DNA of 64,000 bases, from NCBI GenBank assembly GCA_037176705.1, contig CM073887.1, forward strand, positions 61,155,001 through 61,219,000, given 5' to 3'. Of the stretch, positions 21,043 through 42,000 are shown one piece after another. Within the stretch, counting starts at the first letter, position 1. Each line of letters starts with the position of its first letter. The position numbers were made by a program, and so were the translations under genes. A model generated the notes under the pieces. The model searched no databases. It had not been told where the DNA came from and saw only the letters and a program-made list of their open reading frames with translations. The stretch is from Molossus alvarezi. Lineage: Eukaryota; Chordata; Mammalia; Chiroptera; Molossidae.

Positions 21043-21266
21043 TTTTTATCCTCACCCGAGGACATTTTTCCATTTTTTGTTCAGATAGAGTGGGAGGGAG
21101 AGAGAGGAAGAGAGAGAGAGAAACATCGACGTGAAAGGGACACATCGAGTGGCTGCCAACCACATGACCAACCAGGGTTAGGTACGTGCCCTTAGCGGGA
21201 ACCAAACCCCGGTCTCTCTGGACCGCAGACTGACGCTCTAACCGCTGAGCCAAACTGGCCAGGGCT
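21043..21266 (-). mobile_element. Ves SINE
   Basis: Antisense, with a short internal deletion around 21178 (ccagggttaggtacg). Confidence 0.88.
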
Positions 21267-21276
21267 ATATATATTT

Positions 21277-21509
21277 TTAATCCTCACCTGAGGACGTTTT
21301 TATATTTTATCTTCAGACAGAGTGGGAGGGAGGGAGAGAGAGAGAGAAACATCGATATGAGAGACCTATTGATTGGTTGCCACCCGCATGACCCCAACCG
21401 GGGCCAGGGATGAACCTCAACCTAGGCACGTGCCCTTGGCTGGCATCAACCTGGGACTCTTTGGTCCGCAGGCTGAAGTTCTAACCGCTGAGCCAAACTG
21501 GCCAGGGCT
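21277..21509 (-). mobile_element. Ves SINE
   Basis: Antisense; flanked on both sides by TA-rich words (ctatatatatttttaa and ctaatatatattttta) that may be its duplicated target. Confidence 0.88.
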
Positions 21510-21514
21510 AATAT

Positions 21515-21942
21515 ATATTTTTACTAATTGTTTTAGAGAGGCAAGGAGAGAAAGATCGAAATACCAATGTGATCCCGGCTGTTGTGGCGCAGTGGTTGAG
21601 TGTCGACCCATGCACCAAAAGGTTGCTAGTTCAATTTCTGATCAGGGCGCATGCCCAGGTTGTGGGCCTGATCGCCAATGGGGGGCATGCAGGAGGCAGC
21701 CAATCGATGTTCCCTTTCATCAATGTTTTGATCTCTCTTTCCCTCTCCCTTCCTCTCTTTCTAAAAATAAATAAAGAAAAAAAAATTTTTTTTAAATGAG
21801 AGAATTATCAATGAGCTGCCTCCTGCACACCTCCTATTGAGGACTGAGCCTGCAACCTGGGCATGTGCCCTGACTAGGAATGGGACTGGGACCGCTCAGT
21901 TCATGGGAAGACGCTCAGTCCACTGAGCCACAACAGCAGGGT
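21515..21942 (-). mobile_element. Ves SINE split by a later insertion
   Basis: Antisense subtype-2 element in two halves: 21515-21570 (tail, gagaggcaaggagag) and 21795-21942 (body and head). The halves are separated by a sense SINE at 21572-21785. Confidence 0.8.
21572..21785 (+). mobile_element. Ves SINE nested in another SINE
   Basis: Sense, subtype 2 (ggttgagtgtcgacccatgcaccaaaagg), with terminal aaaaataaataaag. It interrupts the older antisense copy. Confidence 0.88.
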
Positions 21943-21973
21943 TTGGTTATGTTTTTAAAAATTATTTTATTTT

Positions 21974-22227
21974 GCCCTGGCCAGTTTGGCTCAGCGGTTA
22001 GAGCGTCGACCTGCAGTCCCGAGAGGCCCGGGTTCGGTTCCCGCTAAGGGCGCGTACCTCGGTTGCAGTTTGTTCCCGGCCCTGGTTGGTCGTGCAGGTG
22101 GCAGCCACTCGATGTGTCCCTTTCACATCGGTGTTTCTCTCTCTCTCTCTCTGTTACTGTCTCTCCCTCCCACTCTACCTGAACAAAAAAAAAAAAAGGA
22201 AAAATGTCCTCGGGTGAGGATAAAAAA
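21974..22227 (+). mobile_element. Ves SINE, full length
   Basis: Sense and near-consensus: intact head, B-box-like ggttcggttccc and terminal tcctcgggtgagga. Confidence 0.92.
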
Positions 22228-22243
22228 AAAAAATATATTTTAT

Positions 22244-22489
22244 TTTATTTTATCCTCATCCAAAGACATTTTCGCATTTATCTTCAGATAGAACGGGAGG
22301 GAGAGAGGGAGGAAGTGTGAGAGAGAAACATCGATGTGAGAGAGACGCATCGTGTGGTCACCACTCACACGACCCCAACCGGGGCTGAGGACAAACTGCA
22401 ACCAAGGTACATGCCCTTAGCGGGAACCAAATCTAGGTCTCTGGTCCGCGGACCAATGCTCTAACTGTTGAGCCAAAGTGGCAGGGGCA
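22244..22489 (-). mobile_element. Ves SINE
   Basis: Antisense; directly faces the preceding sense copy, forming an inverted pair with a loop under 20 bp. Confidence 0.88.
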
Positions 22490-22512
22490 TTAATTTTTTT
22501 AATTATTATTTT

Positions 22513-22737
22513 TTTAATTCTCAACTGAGGATATTTTTACATTATCTTCAGATAGAGTGGGAGGGAGGAAGAGAGAGAGAAACATCAACGTGAGAGAGAC
22601 ACATCTATTGGTTGCCACCAGCACGACCCCAACCAGGGCTGGGATGAACCCAAACTGAGGCACGTGCCCTTGGCCAGAATCAAACCCGGGACTCTGGTCC
22701 ACGGACACTCTAACTGCTGAGCCAAACCGGCCAGGAC
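22513..22737 (-). mobile_element. Ves SINE
   Basis: Antisense; stem ctcaactgagg partly kept, short deletions in the body. Confidence 0.88.
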
Positions 22738-22744
22738 TAATTTT

Positions 22745-22915
22745 TTTAAACTAATTTTTTAGAGAGAGGTAGAAATATCTGTGAGAGAGCTACATAGGTC
22801 AGCTGCCTCCTACACACCCCACATTGGGGATCAAGTCCAAAGCCTGGGCATGTGCCATGACCAAGAATCGAACTGGGACCTCTCAGTCCATGGGATGAGC
22901 CACACTGGCCAGGCT
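22745..22915 (-). mobile_element. Ves SINE, shortened subtype 2
   Basis: Antisense, about 170 bp; the head lacks part of the anticodon-like region. Confidence 0.82.
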
Positions 22916-22933
22916 GGTTATTTCTTTTCATTT

Positions 22934-23124
22934 TTTTTTTTTTCCTTTATTGATTTTAGAGACAGGAAGGGAGAGGGAGAGAGACAGAAACATGGATGAG
23001 AGAGACCATTAATCAGCTGCCTCCTGCACGTCCCCAACTGGGAATTTGGCCCACAACCTGGGCATGTGCCCTGACCTCTTGGTGCATGGGTTGATGCTCA
23101 ACCACTGAGCCACACCAGCTGGGC
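22934..23124 (-). mobile_element. Ves SINE, subtype 2
   Basis: Antisense; right edge of the 20.5-23.1 kb block. Confidence 0.88.
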
Positions 23125-23299
23125 ACTGGTTATTTCTTATGTAAATATTTTAGAATGCATCTCTCCAAGATAAGGGCTTTTAAAACATAATCACAAAACT
23201 TTTCATACTGAGAAAAAGTCAATTTCTACATATCATTGAATGTCTAAATTTCCACTTGTCTTATAGCTGTCATAATTTTCACAGGTCTGGAAAGCCTGG

Positions 23300-23420
23300 T
23301 GGGGGAGGTGGGAGGGACTTAAATCTTCCACCTGCCCCTTGGGGACCTGCTGTGTGACCTTGAACAAGATCTTAGCCTTCTGAGGTTCGTTTCGCTCCTA
23401 TAAAATAAGGTACTTCTTTG
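23300..23420 (+). repeat. MIR SINE
   Basis: ctgtgtgaccttgaacaagatcttagccttctgaggttcg, then cctataaaataagg: the MIR core. Confidence 0.6.
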
Positions 23421-23774
23421 CTGTGTTCTTGTTGGAGTAATACTTAGTAGCTTCTACTCAGTAATTTATTCCGTACTTAGTAGTAATGGGTTCTTGTCAT
23501 CACCAGGCTGTCACTTGAGGGGTGAGGGTGTACACAGTCTGGAGGCAGTGCTATGGGACCCCAGAGAAGGTGCCTGTCTAGGCCTGGGGAGGAATGCTGT
23601 CAGAAAGATTACAGGAGGTAGCAGAGCTTAGAGAGGGTCCAAAGGGAGAGGGGATTTGACAGGGGTCAAGAGAGGGAGGTTGGAGGGGTCCAAAATTTGG
23701 AGCTGAGGAGGTGGGACTGGATCCTTGAGGGGCTGGGGAGCCATGGGAGGTGTTTGAACAAGAGAGTTTGATTT
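23421..23774. other. Unique DNA upstream of DDA1
   Basis: G-rich intergenic DNA (ggggtgagggtg, ggaggtgggactgg). No gene or repeat recognised. Confidence 0.45.
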
Positions 23775-23990
23775 GCCCACATGTGTGGCTCTGGTTGAAC
23801 TACAACTCAAGCACCAAGAGGTCGCCGGTTGGGTTCCTGATCAGGGCACATGCCCAGGTTGCAGGCCAAATAAATCCCCAGTGGGGGGCATGCAGTGGGA
23901 GGCAGCCAGTCTATGTTCTCGCTCATCGATATTTGCATCTCCCTCTCCCTTACTCTCTCTCTAAAGCCAGTAAAGGAAAAATAAAATTTT
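23775..23990 (+). mobile_element. Ves SINE, subtype 2
   Basis: Sense; degraded head (ctctggttgaactacaactcaagcaccaagagg) and an intact body. Confidence 0.85.
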
Positions 23991-24526
23991 TTTAAAAGAG
24001 AGGCTTGTTTGTGCAGAAGCTGTTCAGATATGCCAAAACCTAATGTTGGGACCACCGGGAGGGTGGGAGTGTTATGATGGGCCCCTGTCTTCCGGGGCTA
24101 CCGTGGGAACCGGAAAAGGCATAGCAAACCAGAAAGAACAGATGACTGAACCTCTTCCAGTTGCAGACTGCAAATCCCAAGAGGCTTCGGGGGCGCAGCC
24201 TCCGCCCACTTCCGGATTTTCCTGCCCTATCGCTTCCAAGTCTCGGGCGGGGTTTTGCTCCCTCAACCGAACTTGACTGCTAAAAGAGGAGGCGTGACGA
24301 CCAATGGGCGCGTGATTTATCCGTATCTGGCCAGTGGGAGCGCGCAGGGACCGCATATCCTGGGGGCGGGGCTAGGAGGCGGGCCAATGACGGGAGGGCG
24401 ACGGCGCCATCAAGGTGGGCTGTACGGTGGCTGGAAGTTACTGTGCGGCGGCGGCTAAGAAAGCAGCTGTGGTGGCAGCGGTGGAGGCTGAGGCAGTAGC
24501 TGAGGTGGTGACGGAGGAAGCAGAAG

Positions 24527-33395
<8,869 letters not shown>

Positions 33396-33943
33396 GACTC
33401 ATGGTCCCCCATAGGTGCCTCCTGTCTTGTCTGCTCCTCACCCGTCTGCCATGTGTAAGCACCCTGCCCGCCCACCCACCCACACCCTGCCATGCACACC
33501 ACTTTCAACCTCATAGGAGCCGATGTATTTATTTTCCTTGAGTCTTTATTTATGCTGTAAAATGTACCGAGCGATGGTTTATAGGGGACATCAGACCCAG
33601 TAGTGTGATGTTGGTAGAAGCTTCTTTAAAACATTGTTATTCATCACCCTACCCCACCCCAGATCCTTTCCTCCTGCTCCCCAGTCCTCCTCTGGAGAAA
33701 CCAGAGTGTCTTCGAGTGTCTAGAGATGAGCCCTGCTGCAGCTGGGTGACAGGGGTGGGGCCCTTCTCCCTACTTCCATCCACTGGTCTGGCCTTAAAGA
33801 CTTGGCCTCGACTCTAATTCCACCGGGATCTATTCCATGCCTGGACCCTGCTCTGAGAGTACGTCATGGGGAGAAGTCAGCCCTTTCGGATCTTTCTCTT
33901 AAGTCATTTTATCATGGACTGGTGCGTGCTCCGTGTCCACCCC

Positions 33944-33949
33944 AATAAA
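33944..33949 (+). other. DDA1: Poly(A) signal AATAAA of DDA1
   Basis: Canonical hexamer 549 nt after the stop codon, followed by a GT-rich stretch (cttgcgtctttgctcc). The 3'UTR is free of SINEs. Confidence 0.85.
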
Positions 33950-33974
33950 AGGATCTTTCCTACTTGATCTTGCG

Positions 33975-35760
33975 TCTTTGCTCCACGTGCCTCAGCCCCA
34001 GAGGATGGAGCTACTGAGAGTTGTCCCATCATCACCAAGAGGAACCAAGAGGGGCCCCTATGAGCTGGGGCTTCAAGACCTGCTCAGAGCCAAGACCTTC
34101 CTGGACCCACCCTTCTGCTTCACCTGCCAAGTGTCCCTGAGGATCAGGACACCCCCGAGAGACAGTCCACGCCACTAAGGACAGAGCTGTGGTGGACCCT
34201 ACACCCAGGACATTGACAAGCAGGGTGGTACGCCCACCAGCCACTGTGGAGACAGCCTAGGAGCCCCTGGCACATGGAATGCAGTGGAAGTAGGGGGCAT
34301 TCAGGCCCCAGGTAGAAGGTTTGAGGCCCTGAGCACTGGGCCCAGGGCCCGGGGTAAGGCTGCTTCTACTTCCACCAGCCCTGAATGGGGGCTGTGGTAT
34401 TAGAGGGTAGTGAGGGGTTGGGCCAAGGAGCTGGAGGGGTACCGGCCCTATTATCCTCATTGGAGGGTCCTTCCTAAGCCTCATTGCTTGGGCCTGGGCT
34501 GTCTAGCCACCACCCTGAGAGGACGGTTCCAGGATAGGCCACCCACTGTGTTGGGGCCAAGAGGTTTCGCCTCCCAGCTCCGGGTGGCATTCATACCATG
34601 AGCTCAGTGTTCATGACTGTGGTCACAAGTCAGGTGCTTAGGAAATGCAAGCTTGGCAGCTGTGCAGAGGTGGCTGAGACCCTGGAGGCTGTCTGACCCA
34701 CTAAGAATCCTTAGTCCTAAGGGCTGGTCTGACCATGCACAGGCACATGGCAATGCTGATAGTGACTGCGAAGCTAGTGGGATGTCAGCTTCAAAGCCAT
34801 GGGGCAGAGCAGGAGCAGGCGGCACCTGCACTCTTACCTCCCTGGCCCTGATTCTCCTTTGCATCGTGCCAGTGCCATCTGTAGTAGGGTCCCATGGCCA
34901 TGCCACACCCAGACCTCTTGGGTGCAGGCCCCTTAGCTGGTCTCCGTCTACTCCTCCTGCCTTTAGGTCCGCCCTTACTCTGCTCCCCCAAACACCAAAC
35001 TGCCTTCCCACACCTCTGTGCCTTTGCACAGGCTGCTCTCCTGCCTCCAGTGAACCCCGATTTCTTTCATGGCCCTCCACAGTGCCCCTTCTTTACACGG
35101 GCTCACCCAGCCCTGGGGTGGGGCCCATTTGGTCTCATAGACTTTGGATGTGGAGATGGTTGAGGTGTGAAGAGGCCATATCCATCCCCAATCACATAGG
35201 GAAGTCACAGTGACGGGTGTGACAGCTATCCCACAGTGGGACATCCTAGCCACTTCCCAACTCCACCCTGTCTGTCCAGGATCTCCAAAATGCACCATCC
35301 CCTCAACTTTTCACCTTGGGAGCAAGATGCCTTCCAATTTTCATGTCCCAAGTTCTTTCCACCTCTCCTGGCTCCTCAAATGGCAGCCTGGGAGAGGGGT
35401 GTCCAGGAAGTACAGATGATAAAGGGGACAATGTCACCTGTCACCCTGCAGGGCTGCAGCTGACTCAGGACCCAGGCCCAGCACCCTTTGAGATTTCTTC
35501 TTGTTTAGGAGGCTGAAGATACGGCAGGCTTGAGGCTCAGTAGCTCTTCCCATGGGCCTGGAGTCAGCCCCCAAATGTGGGCCGTCTCAGGTGGTACAGT
35601 CTGGAGTTTTCCATGTGGCCTCCAGACCCACTTTTTAGGAGGAGGCACCAAGGTTACAAGATAGGAGGTACATCAATCTCAGGCTCACCAAGCTCCAAGA
35701 GTCAGTGTGAACCTCAAGCCACTGGGCCCCCTGAACTCCATTTCCATTGCTCCATCTTCA
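33975..35760. other. DDA1-ANO8 intergenic region (tail to tail)
   Basis: About 1.8 kb between convergent 3' ends. An L2-like 3' remnant is likely at 34980-35080 (cacctctgtgcctttgcacaggctgc). No Ves SINE, promoter or convincing coding frame; the 186-residue frame at 34653-35213 lacks recognisable domains or codon constraint. Confidence 0.5.
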
Positions 35761-35780
35761 GGCACTGTTGAAATATACTT

Positions 35781-35786
35781 TTTATT
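35781..35786 (-). other. ANO8: Poly(A) signal of ANO8
   Basis: Plus-strand tttatt (AATAAA on the minus strand), 266 nt beyond the ANO8 stop. Confidence 0.85.
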
Positions 35787-36051
35787 GCAATTCTGCCGTT
35801 TTACAAAAATATGACAAAATAAATTAAAAACATAAATAATCACCTGTTCTGTGTTTTCTGTTGTTTTGGGGGAGTTTCAGTTCCCCCATCCTAGTCAAAA
35901 GGAAAACGGCAGATAGGGGGGCCAGGCTGTTACCCCAGGAGGGGGAGGCCAATACTGGGGGCTGAGGGGGCTAAAGCATGTTTTCTGGGAGGTGGCTGCC
36001 CATTGGTGACTGCTATTGCATGAAAACAGGAAGGCAGGGCGCCAGGTAGAG

Positions 36052-39000
36052 CTAGTGCCAGCCACTGGGCCAGCACAGAGCCTGGGGGCTGGGGCTGGGA
36101 GAGGCCACGGGGGACTCGGGGGCCTCAGAGGATGGTGGCAGAGGTGGAGGTGCAAGGCTATAGAAGCTGGCATCCCCTGGCAGGGGCTGGGGGGTGGGTG
36201 GGGGCCCAGCCAGGGCACAGGGTGGGCACTCTGCATTGGCAGCAGGGGCCTGGTGGGGGGCAGTGCCTTCACCCCCACAGCTCCAAGGCCCATCCCACTG
36301 CCAACAGCCAGTGGGTGGTGTCGGGGGCCTGGGCAGAGGTGTTGGTGTTGGTGGCAAAGGGCTCCGGCTGCTGCGGGTGCGAAGGACTGGGGCCAGCGCT
36401 GTCCCTGCGGAGGTGAGAGGGGCTGTTCCGGAGGATGCCGCCCCACAGTCACTGGACCCCACTCAGAACCCTGCCTGCCACTCCCTCCTAGCTTCTAGGC
36501 ACATCAAGGCCTTATTGCTTCTGATCAGTTTTGGGGTATACCCTCCACCTGCAGCACTGTACCATTCCCCCTCTGGGGAAAGGTCAATCTCAGGAAGTCC
36601 CTCTAACTTCACACCTAAGTTCCCGGTCCTGCAACTTCCAACTCATGGGCTCCCTGGTAATGGGCTGCTGGACTCCTAGCTGGGGTTGGAACAAGTGAAG
36701 GAGAGGCCAGGAGGTGAGGCCCGTGTCTCTGCTCAGCCTGCGGCCAAGCTTCCTGGTTGGGCAGCTTCAGACCCTGCCTCAGGAAGGCCTCCTTGAACAC
36801 TGGGTTTCAGGGTGGGGACTTGCATAGAGGCCTGGGGGGGTCCAGTTCCCCCCAGAGTGAGCTGGGTGTAGAGACTCATGGGGGCAGGAGAGGCTTGGCC
36901 AGGTGGTGAAGGGGCCTCCCTCATCTCTACTGGCACTGGAGATGGTGGGCTGGGTGCCCAGGGAGGGCACTAGGACAGGGGCTTTGGCATCCCTCCCTGG
37001 GGTGAGGAGGGTCAGGCACAGGGCTCCAGGCACTGGAGGGTCCTGGAAAGACTGAGTAGTCTTTACTGAGAGGATTCAGGTACCAAGGATCCAGGTCCCC
37101 TACTGGTATCAGAGCCTGGGTCTCTTCTGTCCCCTTCAGCCGCTCTCTTCCAGCCTAGCTACCCCACCATACCCCCAGATCCCAGCCCAGGGTCCCCACC
37201 CCCGAGTTAAAGCTTGTGACCTGAGCCTTCCTCTTCCAGCCGGAGGGCGTCTGACTCCTCAGCCGCAGCCTCATCCACAGGCCCACTGCGCTGGGCCCGG
37301 CCACCGCTGCCACTGCCGCCGCCAGAGGTCCCATCCAGCCGGACCTGCCCGCCCGCCCCATTGGCCCCAGCTTCCGCCCGGGCCCCGCTGCCAAAGGGGA
37401 AGAGCTTGCTGGCGTGGAAGGCCTTGGGTGGCGAGTGGCTGCGCTCAGGGTCCCGCCGGGTCTCAGGTGACTTGAGGAACTTGAAGCTGAGGAAGGCCGG
37501 CAGGCGGGTATCGCTGCCTGTGGGTGACTGAGCAGGGGTTGGCCGAGTGGCGGGGCCGGGCCCCGTGCCTGCTATTGAGGATGTGGCCCCTGATGATAAA
37601 AACTTTCCCTGCAGCGGGATGATCTGCTTCAGCTTCATGACATTGTTAGGTGCCAACAGGGACCCTGGGCGCTTGGGCCGCTCTGAACCATGGCCACCCA
37701 CCCCGCTGCCCTTGGCCTTGGCTGAGGCCTTCTCAGGGGCAGCGGGGTCCAGCCCGGAGCCCTCGGACCGGGTTTCCTCCCGGCTGCCTGTGTCACGCTC
37801 CCTCCGGGCATGGTGCTCTGCGTGGCGCTGGCGCTCCTCCTCCTCCCGTCGCCGCCGCTGCTGCTGCTGGTAACGATGCTGGGCCTGGCGCTCGTGTCTC
37901 TGCAATGAGTGGGCTGTTAGAGGAACTGGGAAGAAAGAGTGTGTGAGCTCTCTGCAGAAGTGGGGAAAGATCTAAACACTCATTGGGGGTGCTCATTGCA
38001 TCTCTTTTCCCATACCGGTGCTTTCTGAAAATTGAGAAAAGAACATTTACTGGCCACCAACTGTCTCTAGCCACGTGCCAGACACCATCTTATGAATTGG
38101 GAGAGTATAAACAAATATTGGGCCTCAGTAGTCCTCTTCTTTCTGAAAAACCAGCAAGAGACAGAGCCATGACTAGCATAGACCAGAGACAACAGCGGCC
38201 AGAGCAGTTGCCACATGTGGCTTTGTCAGTGTCAATTCAAGTGTGCGTTGGCCACCTGTTCTGAGGGGTTACATCGGCAGCATAGACACAAGAAACTTCA
38301 TCACCATGGGGAGCTCCGTGGATTGGTCCTGGAGAGCTCCAAGGGTTGGTGCCCATGAGCTCATTGACCCACTCCGACGCTTTCTGAGGAATGTGGCAGA
38401 GGCTGGGCTTCTAGGAAGCATCAGCTGTGCCCCTGACCCTGAATGGGATGTTGCTGGACAAGCTGGTGGTGACTGAATGTTCAGAGTGCCAGCCTGGTGT
38501 TGGATGCCTCCAGGATTCCAGAAGGGACCAAGTCCATCTGGAGTACTATTACACCAGGCTCTGCACACTTCCCTTCCTACTAAGGCCATGGCCACCAGCC
38601 AGGCAAGGAGATGGCCCACTGAGCAGAGGAGGTAAACAGAGCCCAGCCCCATCCTGAGTACCTTGAATGCCTCCCGGCGCTGGTACTCGAGCTTGGCCAT
38701 CTCCTCAGCCACCCACCCTGGGATGTCAGGGATGGCCACATGGATGAGGTACTTGAGAAGCAGAGCAAAGTGCTGAGATGACAAAGGAAGAGGTTGGAGG
38801 CTGCAGACTTGGGGATGCCTGCCAGCCACCCAGCTTCCTTGCCCACTTGCTTGGCATTCTCGTCTGGCCGCCAGCCCTACCTCAAGCACCACCACGGACA
38901 CAATGGCCGCCTCAGGACTGAGCCAGGGGAAGAGGCGCTGCAGCTGCCCACACTGGCCGATGAGATAGCAGTTGACTACGATTGCCAGGACACCCATGGC

Positions 39001-42000
39001 CTCCATCACCTTCTGCAGGGGGACACGGTGGGGCTCAGGTGGAGTCAGCCCTCCTCTCTGGGCCTTGTGCTTTTTCCTGGTGCACCCCATCTCCCTGTGC
39101 ACCTCAGCTTGGAGCCCTTGGCCCTCCCACACCTGCCACTGGCCGATGCTCTCGACCCGCTGCCCAAAGGGCCGTTGTAGCCCGGTGCACAGCTTGAGGG
39201 CATCGCTGCGGATCTCAATGAGGTTGTTGACCAGGGCACACAGCGCAGCCAGGGGAAAGGCAGATGAGAAGAGTACGACGTAGCCAAACTGCACGAACAT
39301 CTCCTGGTAGTCCTGGAACGTGTCCTGCGGGTGGGCGCCTGCTCAGACCAGGACACCTCCTCCTTTAGACTACCTTACTCTGTCAAACCCACCTCCCTCA
39401 GATGATCCCATATGAACCCAGAGCCTCCCCCTCTGGCAGGCTCCTGATTACATCAAGGGCCCCATTATTTCCCTGCACCTCCACCATCAGACTGTGCACC
39501 CGCCCCTCTGAGGGCCCTACCTCCACCCTCAGACACCTGCCTTACCTCGTACTTCTTCATACAGCTTTCAAGCTCAGCCTGGGTGAGCTGGGGTGAGTGC
39601 TCCTCCTCAGGCGGGTCGATCCAAGATGACCGATTCTGCCGCCGCTGCTTCCGAGCCAAGTTGCCTGAGCTGGTCTCCAGCTCTGGGCTCCCGTCTGGCC
39701 CCTGGTCACGGCCCTCTCCCCCAGCCCGGCGGAGCAGGACAGCTGGGGGTTCCCGCTCAGGGATGCCAGGAGCCCCCTCCACCTCATCATCCTCCTCGGT
39801 TAGTGTGAACATGCCTGGCTCCAGCCCCTTCTCCACCATTGTGGGGCTCCCCTCCTCTAGGAGGGCCTCTGGACTTGGGCCAGGTCGATGTCGCCCGATC
39901 CCCCGCTCAGCAAAGCTGACCTTTTTTAGACGGAGCCCGCAGTCCAGGAGGCCGCCCTCCTCATCCTCTTCCTCCTCCTCGTCTTCATCCTCTTCCTCGT
40001 CTTCCTCATCCTCCTCGTCCTCCTCCTCCTTGCCCCCTCTCAACTCATTCCCTACCTCCCCACCTTCCCCCGTGGGCCGCTGTTCCACTGTGGCCTCTTC
40101 CTCCTCCTCGGGTGCCCCGCAGCCCCCGCTGAGACACCTGCGGCCCCCTCCACCACCACTGCTGCCACCCTCTTCAGCCTGGGGTTCAAGGTGGTAGGGT
40201 GCAGGGCGCCGAAGGCTGAGCAGGCCAAGCAGGGCCTGGGCCAGCTCCCAAGCGGCCCGCAGGCTGAGCTCGCCTCGGCCCAGCCGCCGGTACAGGTGTG
40301 GCTGTAGGACCTCACGCACATTTTGTAGAAACTGGCGGGTGATCAGCAAAGTAGCCAGCATCTGGGGGCAGGAAAGGGGCAAAGAGAGGCTGCGTGGGGA
40401 GCAGGCAGGGCCCTGGGCATCAGGACAGGCTACTGGGATGGGGCTCCTGCCCTCCCAGAGCACATTTCCAGAAACCTCCTCTGAACCCAGCTCCTAACCC
40501 TGCCATTTTGGATGACCTTGGACAGAGTCCCCAGCCTCTGCAGCCTCTGCCACCATTCACCTGCCACCAACCACAGCCCAACAAGCCACAGTGCTCCTAG
40601 CCAACTTTGATGCGGGCCTGGGGCCACCCTGCTTACAGCAACACCTTACAGCCAGTGCCTGGGGGCCTTGAGGGGCCCCTGCCATCTGCACCACACCAGA
40701 GGAGCCCCATCCCCTCATAGCATGTGTTCCCAGCTTGTTGTGAGGCCCCCAGCACCGCCACACTGCCTGCCCCAGCGAAGCCCCTCAGGCTCGCCACCTG
40801 CCCATACTTTGGCCCGAGCCCTGGAGGGAGAGGAGGAGCAGGTAGAACCGCAGGGCCATGAGCGGGGCCAGCACCGCTTGAAGCTGCCGCTCGAGGCTCT
40901 GGGACAGGGACAGGACGAGCAGGAGCTGTGAAGGGGACCGATGGACAGGCAGACGGACAGATGGGGTGGGGGAGACAGAGAGAGGACACACAGATGGACG
41001 GATGGACAAAAAGGAGAAAAGGATGGAGGAGGGGGAAAGGGCTGGAGAACCCATGGACCCCTTGGGGCCAGGCCCGGCCTCCCATTGGCCACCATGGGGG
41101 TAGAGAGCGCTGCCCCGGGCCAGGGTCTCACCTCTTTCAGGCGCTCCATGTCCTTGAGGTAGAAGCCAATGTAGAAGAGGCTCAGGTAGGAATTGACAAA
41201 CTGGAACTATGGGAAGCAAGCAGGTGGTCACCTTGCTGTTCAGTCCTCAGGAGTCCTGCCATGCCCCACTTGCTGGCTGCCACTCACCAGAACAACCTTG
41301 ATAATGAGGTGCTTCTCGTAGGCACTCTCCAGCCGGTAATTCTCTGGGGGCCAAAGGGGTGAGTAAAGGGGTGGCCTGGGCTCCCTGTGGGCACTGAGGC
41401 CCTTCCTCCCCAGGGGCTGGGCAGCAGGAACCTCCCCTCAAAGGGCATACCCATGTCATTGAGCCATATGGCAAGTTTCTTGTAGCCCTCTGCGCTTACG
41501 CTGACCAGCAGGGCCAGCACAACCTTGGGCAGGAACCGGGCAAGACGGGGCAGCCCCTTCACACTCAGCACCAGCTCCTGCAGGGGCAGGAGGTTCATGG
41601 GTCACCCTGGCAGCTGGGCTCGGCTCAAGCTGGACCTGGATAGATTGTCACCAGGGCCAGACCAGGGCCAGGGCTGGGGACTGGAGAGTACCTGCAACTG
41701 GAAACAGCCGAGCATGAGCAGGAACACGCAGGCCAGGCAGGTGAGGCACAAGGGAACACTCACAAACAGCTGAAAGAACAGCCGCTTCCAGGGTGGATAG
41801 TAGAACTCCTCGGCCCGTGTCACCGGGCTGATGCGTCGCACACCCTGGTGGAGGGCAGGGGCCAGGCCCAGCTGAGGCAGAGAAGCTGCCCCTGCACCCC
41901 ACACTCTTACCAATCCTCTGAAGTCAATTCCCTCCAACAGGCCTTTGATTTCCCAGTGCCCCTACCTGGTGTACCCTTCCTAGTCTCTCAAATCTAACTT

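Noticed and set aside
37547..37946. Plus-strand frames opposite ANO8 exon 17
   Set aside because: Antisense shadows of a well-supported coding exon.
38269..39300. A 343-codon uninterrupted minus-strand frame across ANO8 exons 14-16
   Set aside because: Introns 14 and 15 happen to lack stops in this frame. Good splice sites and the family protein show they are removed.
39583..40197. Plus-strand open frame of 204 codons with a long Ser run
   Set aside because: It is the antisense shadow of ANO8 exon 13; the Ser run mirrors the Glu/Asp tract.
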